A stretch of DNA of 64,000 bases from Strongylocentrotus droebachiensis (taxonomy: Eukaryota > Echinodermata > Echinoidea > Camarodonta > Strongylocentrotidae): NCBI GenBank assembly GCA_035222895.1, contig JAVYIG010006399.1:54660-118659 (forward strand). Reading direction: 5' to 3'. Positions 12,506 through 26,100 of this stretch are shown here, in pieces. The notes below the pieces were generated by a model. It searched no databases, had not been told where the DNA came from, and worked only from the letters and a program-made list of their open reading frames with translations. The position numbers were made by a program, and so were the translations under genes. Every line of letters begins with the position of its first letter. Position 1 is the first letter of the stretch.

Positions 12506-12714
12506 GGCGCGATAGCTCAGTTGGTAGAGCAGTGGTCTCGTAATCCGGTGACCCGGGTACGAAACCAAGTCGATGCGCTAGTGCCCTTTGGTAAGGCATT
12601 AATCCTCATTACCAGGTCCCTCGGAGAGGACCTAAAGTCGTCGGCCGTCTAGTTGCTTACTTACAAGCATTTATGCTTTCTTAGCAGTCAGGTAAAATAA
12701 CCACCACCACCACT
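12506..12714 (+). mobile_element. tRNA-derived SINE, copy 2, antisense just after the FIG4 stop
   Basis: The head starts GGCGCGATAGCTCAGTTGG, with A box TAGCTCAGTTGG (12513-12524) and B box GGTACGAAACC (12556-12566, one mismatch). The body matches the copy at 5593. It ends about 32 bp beyond the FIG4 stop codon in opposite orientation, so it probably lies in the FIG4 3' UTR. Confidence 0.87.
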
Positions 12715-12745
12715 TTGTAAATAAATTAACTGATGGTGACTGTCT

Positions 12746-12938
12746 TCACTTATGCCTGGTAAACTGCCTTGGTTCTCTGAAGTACTCTCTGTACCGACTC
12801 AGGTCCTTGGCCAAACAGGGTCTTGGACCGTTGGCTCCGCACAGCACATGGGCCTCGTACTTGGCTCGAGACGCGCGATCCACGGTCGGCGGCGTCACTC
12901 GCACCGACGTATCCAAGGAGAAACCGCTGCTCGGGATT
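12746..12938 (-). CDS. FIG4: FIG4 exon 24 (stop)
   Basis: Residues 816-879 and TGA. Contains [18 protein letters not shown] (human PPRVDRKSTEIFQAHI) and SRYREYFR (human MYREYIR), and extends slightly past the human C-terminus. Acceptor TTTGTAG. Confidence 0.93.
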
Positions 12939-15900
12939 CTACAAAAATAAACAATTAAGAAATATATTGTTATTTCTCTTGCAAATGAAAATTATTATCA
13001 CATCTAAAATACTTACCGTAATAAAAACAGGATTAAAGCCGGTCTGAACTAGTTTGGCCAGGGGGATTAGACCACCCTGCAAGGTCACTGACAGGTGGTC
13101 ATCTCATCAAATCAGCTCTCAACATAAGAAAAAGGAAATCATGGGGGACCAACATGCACCAATTAGGATTGTTTGCTATATAGAGGGTGCAAGTAGCTAT
13201 AAGTAGTGCAGTGGGGCTTAAAGCTATGGTTTATTCCAAAGATAGTCTAAAGCAACTTTATGTGTGTGTGACTAAAAGGGATTGATCATTGATCTCCTAC
13301 ATCTCAAAGGCAATACTGCATTTTCTTTTACATACAGTGTATGGATCCATGTTTGTTTTTTGCGTTCTATCTCAAAACATATTTTGGGAACAAATGCAGA
13401 ATACCCCATCCACACATGTAATGAGAACCCCAATGCTGACACTAATATCGCAATCCTAACCCAAATATGCACAATGGGGTATTCTGCAGTTAAAGATAAA
13501 GTTGAGTTATGGTCATGCGATTTGCATTGTGAAAGAAACGGTGTGGAATCGGCCAGAAAAGGTTGATCATTTAGCATATACATGTAAGTATTTGTGTGTA
13601 TTGCAAGGTTCTGGAATCATCAAAACGATAAGAAATTTGGCCAAGTCTTGGTAAAGTTACAAACACTGTACACAGAAAGATGAATATGGGACTACACAAA
13701 CACGTGGCGTAAAAATCTGTCCCGATTTTTACGATGTTACATGACATATTAGTATATGAAGGCATTTGAAGAGCCATGCTTTTCAGGGAACATGTTTTAT
13801 CTGATGTTCTTCCACACTTGCGTAATAACAATGATAACGCTCACAAATTATTTTTCACCTCTTCCCAGAACTCAACCTTCTCTTTAAGCCAGTGTCTGTC
13901 GGAAGAAACTAAGAGGGAACAAATTGTAATAGGGAAATATTGGTGTTGCCAATTTGAAAACAGATCAGTACTTACATCCTTGTAGCCCGCTTCATACAGC
14001 GTTTGATGCGTGAATCAGAGATGTCTGAATGATGAGTCATCACCTCCTGCTGTGAGTTGAGTCCCACGGTGGAAAACCTGGAAGGATATCAAGAAGAAAA
14101 TTAAATTGAGAAAGAGGAAAAAGATGAAAGAAGATGAAAGAAGAAGATAATTTCCTATTAGGCAATTTTTGTAATGTTACCAAAGTTATACTTAAAGGCT
14201 GTCTGTACTAGTTTGACTAGGAGGGATTAGACCACTCAGGGTGGTCACTGACAGGTGGCTAGCTCATCAACTCAGCTCTCAATTAACATAAGAAAAAGAG
14301 GATCATGGGGGACAAATGGATACTGATAAGACATTGTTTGCTACATGTATATAGAGGGAGCAAGTACCTACAAACAGTACAGTGGGGATTAAAAGCCCCT
14401 CTAAGGGTTGGGAGCCCCTAATTCGCAATAAACTTGATAGCGAAATTTCAATGTGTTTGAAGACAAATATTGATAAAAGAATACATAATTTGGGTTTTCT
14501 CAGTGTTGTCACTATTCCACACCACAAAAAGTTTACTTTATACAAATACTCTGTGCATGTAAAATTTATATAAAGAGGGAATGGCAAACAGGGATGTATT
14601 TTTTTGCTATATCATTTAAACAAATGAATGTACTGGAATTGTGCACACTGCATCCACATGTAGATTTACATTCATTAGTTTAGGAGTTCCAAGTCAAAAT
14701 TCTATACTTTATAATATGAAAGTCAAGATAACAAAGATGAACATGCAAACTATATCACAATGACATTTAATTTAGCCATACTTCCAAGCAGAACTATCAC
14801 CATCTTTCAAACTTTTCCTACAGCACTAAGCAACATATGGAGAAAGACAACAACAACAAAAGCATTGGCATTAGCGAAACCTTGCCCTGAATTATTTTCT
14901 ATAGAATTGTCACAACAATAAGATCAATGTATCTGGGTGCTGGCCTGAAAAACTCTGAATACCGTAACACCTGTCTATTTCAAAATAATCAATATTTGTA
15001 CAATTGTTCACAATCATATGACCTACACCTTCATCATCATCAATTTATTTCCAAGTAAATCTAGATTAGATTAGTCTACCAATTCTGATACAAATGATGA
15101 CAGTAGTGGGGCACTTTCAGTGAGGATGGCTGAAGAAGGCAAAAAATTGCAATATCTGCCATCTTCCTGGTTCCTCATCGTGTTTGTTACATTGTGTTAC
15201 GTCAACTGCAGCTCAAGTCCATTCTGACTGTTTTTGAGCCATTTTTGTTGTTAATATAAAGCGAGAAATGCAATATTTTTGAGCAAACCCTGTCCAGGCA
15301 TCACATTAATCTTTTGGAACAGTAATATTTTTAACATTACCTAAATCAGCAATTTATTATTAAATTAATTTTAAAAATCCAGGTAAATTAATTAGTTTCT
15401 CTACAAAAGATAATGATTGAAATCAGTTTTGATATATTTGTTTTAGTGGTCAACACTTGTGTTAACCCTGTCGAAAATCACTATATTCCAAAGCTGTCTT
15501 ACAATTGATGGCAAAAGAAAGTAAGTAATGAATATCTTATTTTGCAAGGATTCAGGGAGAGGGTGTGGGAGACACCATCTTACATTATCTTTCTCCTCTC
15601 CCTTTTTTGGTGCAAATCCAAAGATCACCCATTACCAAAATCTCAGTCACGTGCCTAAACAACTCCAAACCGACCGATTCTTGGCTATTTGGGGTAATTT
15701 AATTGTTTGTCCAGATCTGATGTTGGTTTTCGTTGGTATTACAAGGCGCAGTAGTGGCAAGCAGATACAAGTATATATACAGTTAACAACTAGATTATTC
15801 AAACCCTTACCAGATTCTGTAATTTGTTAAAGTATCTGAAAAATTGATTTGTCTCGATTTATGTTCATTGAGAATGTGATATATAAAAGCTGACATCTCA

Positions 15901-18900
15901 AAGTATTCAACAATCCCTACCTCACAACCAGTCCACCTTTCATTCATGAGTTACGAAAAAACACACACAAAACATAACATTTACAAGGGGTGTGAATGAT
16001 TCAGTTGTTCACTGAACATGCACATAGAATGTTGGGGAATTTTCACACAAGCATTTTTTTTGCATCTAGATCTACTTTTGTGATTTCTCTTCTTTCTACT
16101 AATGGTTTGGCATATATCGTCAGCTGCACACGAAGGCCATTACTGCCACTAACTATACAAGGCACTCGTGGTCTTCTTGAGCCAATGAGGGCAGCAGACA
16201 AACGCAAGACTAAAATGATAAAAAGATGCATGAATAAGTATACAAAAAGATTTCTTTGAAATATACAGCATACATATATACCCAAAATATGAAAGGCGAC
16301 CAGAACCTTCATACTAAGTTACTTTTATTGTAAAGTTTGAAAGATTTGAATAAAATCAGTGAAAAATTGAACAAAATTGGGCAGAGAAGGAAATTAAAGC
16401 TTTTTTTTAATAACTGGTCACTAGAGGGTGATATTTAAATTTGGTGACATCTTTTACTTTAGTATGGACAACTAGTGTCCATGCCTTTTGTATGTCAAAT
16501 TTCATGTTTTTCCTTCTTCCTTCTGATGGAGATAATCTACTCCCCTGAAAACAAGATAAAGTATGCAGAGTGATATTCTACTCAACATTTTACAAAGTCG
16601 GGTCATTAACACAAATGGATCCAAAGGAAATGAAAGAATTAATTGTGAAATTGCATGGATTTCTCTAAAAAGAAAATTATTGACAGGGTAACAGTGGCTA
16701 AAAATCATTATATGCCTTTAAAATTTGTACTGGTAAATCAAGGAACTGTAATCTATGTAATAGAAAGGATAACATACCACACATTTCAAAGCAGAGTTAA
16801 TGATTTACATGTAAATGTTCATGTACATGCACGCCTACAGGTATGAATAATGTGTTAACATGTAGCATTCATGAGAAGCACAAGTACATGATTATATTTG
16901 AAAAATCTTGCAGGAACCTTCTATTAACCTCAAACTAAAAGCGCCACATCCATTGCATGAGAAAAGTCAAGCCAATCCATATCTTTGATTACAAAGCAAG
17001 GACATATAAAGCAAGCATGTACATGTATAGCAGCAAAACTATATTTTGTCATATAATCTCTCCGTTATTTACCCAGCATTTTCCCAGATTGTTGTGCTCC
17101 TGCGCAAAACCATGGGAAAATAAAAATCAAATAAAGAAATAAAGTGCGAAAGTTAATATAAATTATGTGAGTAAGCAATTGACCTGTTTCTGCTTTTAAA
17201 CATTAGTTTATACAAATTATAAATGAAATTATGAGAGACATATTCTGAATTGTTGCACTGACTTTTCACTGATGATGAGGCTAACATTTCCGGTATTAAA
17301 GATGCATTGAATACATGACACCGGAAGGTACCCAATGGCCCATGGCACAGACTCAACAATCGGATAATAACAATATAAACAGTGTTTGTACATATATGCT
17401 TCACAAAAAATACACTGTTGGTCATAATGGTGGAATAATTTTTTTTACCCCGATTTATGGAAAGATTTTAACAATGATTTATTCCTACTAGATCTAGAAA
17501 ATAGTATACAATCTCAGATTTAATTGAATAATATTTTGTGAGTGTTTGTTGTGCGTGACTGCTAAAGCATGTGTATGCTACTATGCTAATCTACTAGGGG
17601 ACCTACGTCCTTAAGTCATAACTGACAGTATTGAAGATTAATGTATACTATTATCTAGATCTATTACGAATAAATCATTGTCAAAATCATCCCATAAATT
17701 GGGGTTTAAAAAAAATTATTCCACCATTATGACCAACAGTGTAGTAGGACATGTACACATACATTGAATGTTGCATGGGACTAATGGGTAGCTCCCGCTC
17801 TGCTATCTCTGAAAAATCTGTGAAATGTTATTTTAAGACATACCTATTTCTGTTAAACATTTATTTTTGTATATGGATTGAATACTTTGCATGTACTGAT
17901 GGAATTTTATTTCATTTAGCACTCTGATTAGTTGTGAATAGGATGTAGTGCTGTAAACAAACCAATTATTGTAAATCGATAGGAAAGTTCACCATACCTT
18001 TGATACAAAGCCACATCTTTTCTCTCTGGCGGTTTGATCTGTACTCCATAGGCTTCCTTCATCGAAGGGAACATATCCTGTGAAACAAAAAACAAAATAA
18101 TATCAGATTTTAAAAGTTTACTCTACCATGTCTTCAAACAGAGTTGGATGAAATGTTTCATGAGCTGGAATCTATGGCTGAAACAAAGGTCTGTATATGG
18201 GAATTCTTAGCCACATACCATGGATAACTGTTAATAATTGCAATCTTCTCCTCCCCCTTCCTCCTCCTACCCCCCCCCCCTTTCCTCTCTCCTCCTCCTC
18301 CTTTTTTTCTTCTTCTACTCATTATCGGTGCACCCCCACTTTTTAAAGTGCCCCAGAATGCTCCTTTTCTTTCTAATAAGTGCACCTTTCCCCTTCTCAT
18401 AAGTGCCCCCTTTCCACCTCCGATAACTGCCCCTATTCAAATCTGATAGGGACCCCTTCGACTCTGACAATTGCCCTTTTTCCTTTGAACTAAATGCCCC
18501 TTCCGCCTTCTAATAAGTGCCCTTCTGCACCTCAGATGAGTGCCTCTCTTCAGGTGTGAGAAGTACCCCTTTAAAACTTCTGACAAGTGACTCTATCCAA
18601 ATCTGATAGTTGCCTCTCTATACTTTCTTTCCTTTGTAATAATTGCATCTTTCCCCCTTCTAATATGTGCTCCTTATCTTCCTTAAAGCCCCACTGTACT
18701 ACTTGTAGCTACTTGCTCCCCCTATATAGAAAACAATGCCTAATCGGTGACCGTTGGTCCCCCATGATCCTCTTTTTCTTATTTAATTGAGAGCTGAGTT
18801 GATGAGATAGCCTCCTGTCATTGACCACAATGTGTGGTCTAATCCCTCCTGGCCAAACTAGTACAGATGGCCTTTAATGAATGCTTTATACATCATATAT

Positions 18901-20142
18901 AATAAAACGCTGCAGTTTAGTGTCATATGTTTACAAGCCTTTAGAAACTAGACATGAGGAGCTGCACAAATATAATGCACAGTCAAACCTGTCTACAGCG
19001 ACCGCCAAAGGGATACACAAAAAGTGGTCTTTGTAGACAGGTTCCTTTAGTACATGTTTCAATGAGAAACCATTTTCAGGGGAAACAACAAATGTGGTCC
19101 TTGTAGACAAGTGGTCTTTGTAGACAAGTTCCTTTAGTACATGTTTCAATGAGAAACCATTTTCAAGGGAAACAACAAATGTGGTCCTTGTAGACAGGTG
19201 GTCTTTGTAGACAGGTTCCTTTAGTACATGTTTCAAAGAGAAACCATTTTCAAGGGAAACAACAAATGTGGTCCTTCTAGACAGGTGGTCTTTGTAGACA
19301 GGTTCCTTTAGTACATGTTTCAATGAGAAACCATTTTCAAGGGAAACAAAAAATGTGGTCCTTGTAGACAGGTGGTCTTTGTAGACAGGTTCCTTTAGTA
19401 CATGTTTCAATGAGAAACCATTTTCAAGGGAAACAAAAAATGTGGTCCTTGTAGACAGGTGGTCTTTGTAGACAGGTGGTCACTAAAGCAGGTTTGACTG
19501 TACCTTCATGGTGAGTGATGACTGTGATGCAGTCCCTAGTCCTACGTCGAGGCAAATATCATCCGATGTCTCATCGCTACTGGACGATGTCCCGCAGGAG
19601 CTGGAGCCATCTTCCGATGAGGACTTGGGTGTGCCTGCTCTGGCGGCACGGCTTGCCTTGGAACTAGAGAGATGATGATGATGATGATGATAAAGATAAG
19701 TAGACTGATTATGATGAAGACAATGATTATCAAGAATTATAAGGATGAAGACGTTGATGTTAATGAAGATGTTGATGATGATGATGATGATGATGATGAT
19801 TATTTTGATGATGATAGTGATGATCATGAAGACAATGATTACAAAAATGATTGTGATGATAATGGTTATGATGTTGATAATGATGGTAATGATGATGTCC
19901 ATGATGATGGTGATGATGATATGGTGGTGATGATGGTTATGGTGATGATGATGTTGATGATAATGATTTGATGATGGTGATGATGATGGTGATGTTGATG
20001 ATTGTGATGTTTATAATAATGGTGATGATGATTTTGATGATGATGGTGACGTTGTGATGTTTATAATGATGGTAATTATGATGAAGAAGATGATGATAAT
20101 GATCAGATGATGATGATGATAATAGTGATAATAATAATAATT

Positions 20143-20174
<32 letters not shown>

Positions 20175-22251
20175 GATGATGATAATCATTATAATGACGG
20201 TGATGATGATTGGTTCAATTGGTTCCCAAATTAAGACCCCCAAAAACATATCAGATGCATGGGAAGAAAGAGAAAAACATTCTGCGCACACTGTACATTT
20301 TAGTTACATGACCGTATTGCTTGCTTACTAAGAATTTCCCATATAATATTGTTTTCAGAGACATTTAGTACCTGCTGTCAGTCAAATGGGACCAGAACTT
20401 AATGGATCCAAACAAAGTGGCGGAAAATAGGCAAATTTAAAGACCGTCAACACTACTGGGCCAGAAGGGATTAGACCACAGAGCGAGGTCACTGACAGGT
20501 GGCTATCTCATTAACTCAGCTCTCAACTAACATAAGAAAAAGAGGATCGTGGGGGACCAACAGGCACCGATTGGGGAAGCTTTCTATATAGAGGGAGCAA
20601 GTAGCTACAAGTAGGACAGTGGGGCTTTAACTTTAAAAAGAAAGACAGAAATAATTTTTCACAAGAAATTCAAAACTGCATTACCTGTTATCCTCAGTTC
20701 TCTTGCTTTGGGTCACCCTAGCTGTGAAAGGACTCAGTTCCTTGGAATCTCGACTTGTGTAATGCCTTTAGGACAAAAATAAGAAAACAAAACAAAATAG
20801 GTGATAATCTTACAAAAGTATAACAATATAATAACAATAATAGGCTGCCTGTATAACTAGAAACTTTAAAAAAATGTAAAATACAAAGTGACTATGAAAT
20901 TTGGATTTTTAATTCAGTATCAAATCAAAATGTATTACATCAAAATATGTAAATGTATTATACTAAAATACAATACCATAAAAGGTATGCTGAGAGAAAT
21001 TGACTCTTTACAAGATTTTCAAAGACGCTTACTGAGGATGCACATATAACCAAAGAGAGGAGATTTAAGAGTTTAGGAACAAACGATATCCGAGTGTCAT
21101 TTTTATCTTGAACAATGGATGGCTGTATAAGAGCATGGTGTCATGGGAACTGCAGAGCATTAAAGACTGGGATGTTATTTTCATGTCATAATTGTTTTCC
21201 ACTACACTTTGTATAGGTCTTTATACAGGAGAGTGAGAGAGATAATGGAGAGTTATATAGGGGAACATGACCACCTCACCACAATTGTGGAGAGAAAACA
21301 GCTACAGTGGTTTGGGCATGTAACTAGATGGAAGAGTAACTTGGCAAACATCATCTTGCAAGGAGGAACTGATGGGAGGAGAAAGAGGGGAAGACCCACT
21401 AGGACATGGACTGAGAACATCAAGAAGCAGTGGACGGGAATACATTTTGAGCGGCTAACTAGAACAGTTGAAGACAGAAAGTTATAGGAGTACCTGTGTC
21501 TCAAGGTCCATTTCATTGTAGCCCCAACACCCTCCAAGCTATGGGATATATTGATTTTTTTTTTTTTTTTTTTTTTTTTAGGGGGGGGGGGGGGGGGGAG
21601 GGCAAACAATGAAGAGCTTTGAAAGATCTAAGAAGTTTATTGAAATACCTTAGTGAGTGAGGGATAAGCTTGAAGAAAAAATTTTCATCCAAGAACGCCA
21701 GCTGGAATGGACGGTAAAGGTCCAAATACGTGTCGATGCAGTCCTCTGGAAGGTGGTCCATATCTGCCGTTTCCAAGACGACAAACTTCTGGACTTCTTC
21801 GCATGGCAAGGGAAGACTTTCCAAAACGCTGTTGTCACACCACCGGGCACATCTAGAGAACGAAGAGAGTACAGTAATAATAATAATAATTATCATCATC
21901 ATCATCGTCATAATTACTATCATCATCATCATCATCATTACTATCATCATCATCATCATCATCATTAACATCATTATCAGGGTAATAATCGGGGCAGCGC
22001 TATATAAAGAAGCCATCATTATCATCATCATCATCATCACTGTCATCATCATCACTGTCATCATCATCATCACTGTCATCATCATCATCATCATCATCAC
22101 TGTCATCATCATCATCATCATCACTGTCATCATCATCATCATCATCATCACTGTCATCATCATCATCATCATCATCACCACTGTCATCATCATCATCATC
22201 ATCATCACCATCATCACCATCATCATCATCATCATCATCACTGTCATCATC

Positions 22252-22283
<32 letters not shown>

Positions 22284-23089
22284 CACTGTCATCATCATCA
22301 CTGTCATCATCATCATCACTGTCATCATCATCATCATCACTGTCATCATCATCACTGTCATCATCATCATCACTGTCATCATCATCATCATCATCATCAC
22401 TGTCATCATCATCATCACTGTCATCATCATCACTGTCATCATCATCATCACTGTCATCATCATCATCATCACTGTCATCATCATCATCACTGTCATCATC
22501 ATCATCACTGTCATCATCATCATCATAACTGTCATCATCATCATCATCACTGTCATCATCATCATCACTGTCATCATCACTGTCATCATCATCATCACTG
22601 TCATCATCATCATCACTGTCATCATCATCATCATAACTGTCATCATCATCACTGTCATCATCATCATAACTGTCATCATCATCATCATCACTGTCATCAT
22701 CATCATCACTGTCATCATCATCATCACTGTCATCATCATCATCATCATCACTGTCATCATCATCATCATCACTGTCATCATCATCATCATAACTGTCATC
22801 ATCATCACTGTCATCATCATCATCATAACTGTCATCATCATCATCATCACTGTCATCATCATCATCATCACTGTCATCATCATCATCATCACTGTCATCA
22901 TCATCATCACTGTCATCATCATCATCATCACTGTCATCATCATCATCATCATCATCACTGTCATCATCATCATCATCACTGTCATCATCATCATCACTGT
23001 CATCATCATCACTGTCATCATCATCACTGTCATCATCATCATCACTGTCATCATCATCATCATCACTGTCATCATCATCATCATCACTG

Positions 23090-23120
<31 letters not shown>

Positions 23121-26100
23121 CACTGTCATCATCATCACTGTCATCATCATCATCACTGTCATCATCATCATCATCACTGTCATCATCATCATCATAACTG
23201 TCATCATCATCATCATCATCACTGTCATCATCATCATCACTGTCATCATCATCATCACTGTCATCATCATCATCATCATCACTGTCATCATCATCATCAT
23301 CACTGTCATCATCATCATCACTGTCATCATCATCATCATAACTGTCATCATCATCATCATCATCATCACTGTCATCATCATCATCATCATCATCACCATC
23401 ATCACTGTCATCATCATCACTGTCATCATCATCACTGTCATCATCATCATCATCACTGTCATCATCATCATCATAACTGTCATCATCATCATCATCACTG
23501 TCATCATCATCATCACTGTCATCATCATCATCATCACTGTCATCATCATCATCACTGTCATCATCATCATAACTGTCATCATCATCACTGTCATCATCAT
23601 CATCATAACTGTCATCATCATCATCATCACTATCATCATCATCATCACTGTCATCTTCATCATCACTGTCATCATCATCATCATCATCATCACTGTCATC
23701 ATCATCACTGTCATCATCATCACTGTCATCATCATCATCACTGTCATCATCATCATCATCACTGTCATCATCATCATCATAACTGTCATCATCATCATCA
23801 TCATCATCACTGTCATCATCATCATCACTGTCATCATCATCACTGTCATCATCATCATCACTGTCATCATCATCATCATCACTGTCATCATCATCATCAC
23901 TGTCATCATCATCATCATAACTTCAACCATTGATCAAGAACTATACCACATCCTCCTCCTAAACCAGATTGCAGCTGTAACCCCATTCTTATACCTTTGA
24001 CCAAATAAAGCCTTGGTGATATCCAATGAAGCATATGCCGTAGAAACTGAAACAAAGGATTTCTCTAACGTAACCTAAAACTCAATTGTAACCCTAACCC
24101 TGAACCCAATTGCAAACCTAACCATATCTTATATCTTTGATGAAATAAAGTCTTGGTAATAGAGCATGTGCCATAGAAACTGAAATAGAGGAGTTCTCTG
24201 TATACCAAAGCCTAACCCTAAACGTGACCTAAAACTCAATTGTAACCCTAACCCTGAACCCAATTGCAAACCTAACCCTAATCTTATATCTTTGATGAGA
24301 TAAAGACTTCAAGTTTATAGTAATGGAGCATGTGCCATAGAAACTGGGATACACAATTTCAATGTATCTCTTTTCTGTGCCTGAAACCCAATTGTAACCC
24401 TAACTCTGAACCTAATTGCAAACCCAACTATAATCTTATATCTTTGTCAAGTTAGTAATGGAGCGTGTGCCATAGAAACTGGAATAGAGGAGTTCTCTGT
24501 ACCTCTTATCTGTACCAGTGCCTACTGCATCGGTGTGATGAAGGTAGTAATTGGGTAGCTCCCAGAGGTTCGGCAGTCGACCGTTGACCAAGAGCTATAC
24601 CAAAGCCTAACCCTAAAGCCTAAAACGAACTTGAAACCCAATTGTAACCCTAACCCTGAACCCAATTGCAAACCTAACTCTAATCTTATATCTCTGATTA
24701 GATAAAGCCTTCAAGTTAGTAATGGACCATTGCTTTTAATAGGTAATTAACGGACTATTGCTTTTTAATAGGTTCCTCATATTTCATGTTACAGATTATT
24801 TACTGCCATCACTGTTTTTTTTTCATTATGCTTTATCTTGCTGACCATTGATAATATGTAAACTGTTATTTTTTGGGATGCAAAACAATAAAAAAAAAAA
24901 AAAAAAAAAAAAATGTGCCGTAGAAACTGGAATACATGAGTTCACCGTACCTCTTGTCTGTGCCAGTGCCTGCTGCATCGGTGTGATGAAGGTAGTAGTC
25001 CGTGGGTAACTCCCAGAGGTTGGGCCGTCCTTCTCGTGGTGTGAACACACCCAGGAATAGGTTGATTGCACTTTGTTTGTCATTGTCTGTCCATAACACA
25101 GAGAAAAATTATATAAAAGAGCTTGTATTTGTATACAGCTTAAAGTTTATCTCTACTAGTTTATAGGAGGGATTAGACCACCCTGCAAGGTCACTGGACA
25201 GGTGGTTATCTCATCAACTCAGCTCTCAATTAACATAAGAAAAAGAGGATCATGGGGGACCAATGGTCACCGATTAGGCATCGTTTTCTATATAGAGGGA
25301 GCAAGTAGCTATAAGTAGGACAGTGTGGCTTTAAATGTACATATATACTTTGAAAGTCTTATTTCTTTAGCAATTATGATTATGATTAAATCTTTAATTT
25401 GTATCTTCTTAGGATGCCAAACAAACTGAATTGTATTGAATACTATTTTCAGTTGTTATTCCCTATGAGCGAGTTGATTTATAAATGCAAGTGTTTAAAG
25501 CTAAAGACCAGTTATGGTCATGCGATTGCATTGTGAAAGAAACATTGTAAAATCGATCAGAAAAGGTTGATCATCTAGCATAGATGTACTGCAAGGTATT
25601 TGGCCAAGTCTTCATAAAGTTAGAATCATTGTACACAGAAAGATGTATATGGGACTACACACATGTGCGCGACACGTGCATTTGTATCTCTCACCAGGCA
25701 AGAGATACACTAATTTACCAAATATATCAATTAGTAGGCGGTTTCCCGTCAACATTTTTATCATCATGTATTATTCAAAACATATTCTTTCACATGATTG
25801 GAGCTTCCATTTCATATTTTGAAATTGGGGCGTTTCCAATACTGGTCTTTACCTCTAAAGTCAGTTATTAGAGATATAGTGTAGGTGTCTTGGGGAGAGC
25901 AGAAAAAGCCATGTAATGCCTCCTCTCTTTTCTTGTTACCCTTTACCTTGTTTTTTGTTTCTTAAATTTCATCTTGTCAATGATTATTATTGTTGCATAC
26001 ACAGTGATTTGTAAATTGTTATACCTCACCATTTTATTGTGTCAATTTCTGTGAAGTCACATGGATTGTAAAAGAATACCTTCAGGCTATAGTATTTAGT

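Noticed and set aside
5593..12714. tRNA genes at 5593 and 12506
   Set aside because: The tRNA-like heads have damaged boxes or stems and share a non-tRNA body and tail, which makes them SINEs.
18931..19410. 159-codon repetitive protein ([11 protein letters not shown] repeats)
   Set aside because: The repeat unit is 87 bp (29 codons), so openness is automatic; the sequence is inside a TIR transposon and related single-unit copies are not open.
19672..19971. Asp-rich acidic protein frame
   Set aside because: Translation of a GAT microsatellite in a FIG4 intron.
21513..23930. 805-codon minus frame of Met, Thr and Val (and a 756-codon plus frame of Ile, Thr and Val)
   Set aside because: Both are translations of the ATC/ACTGTC satellite, whose units are multiples of three. 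Only the FIG4 exon 19 part (21649-21852) is real coding sequence.
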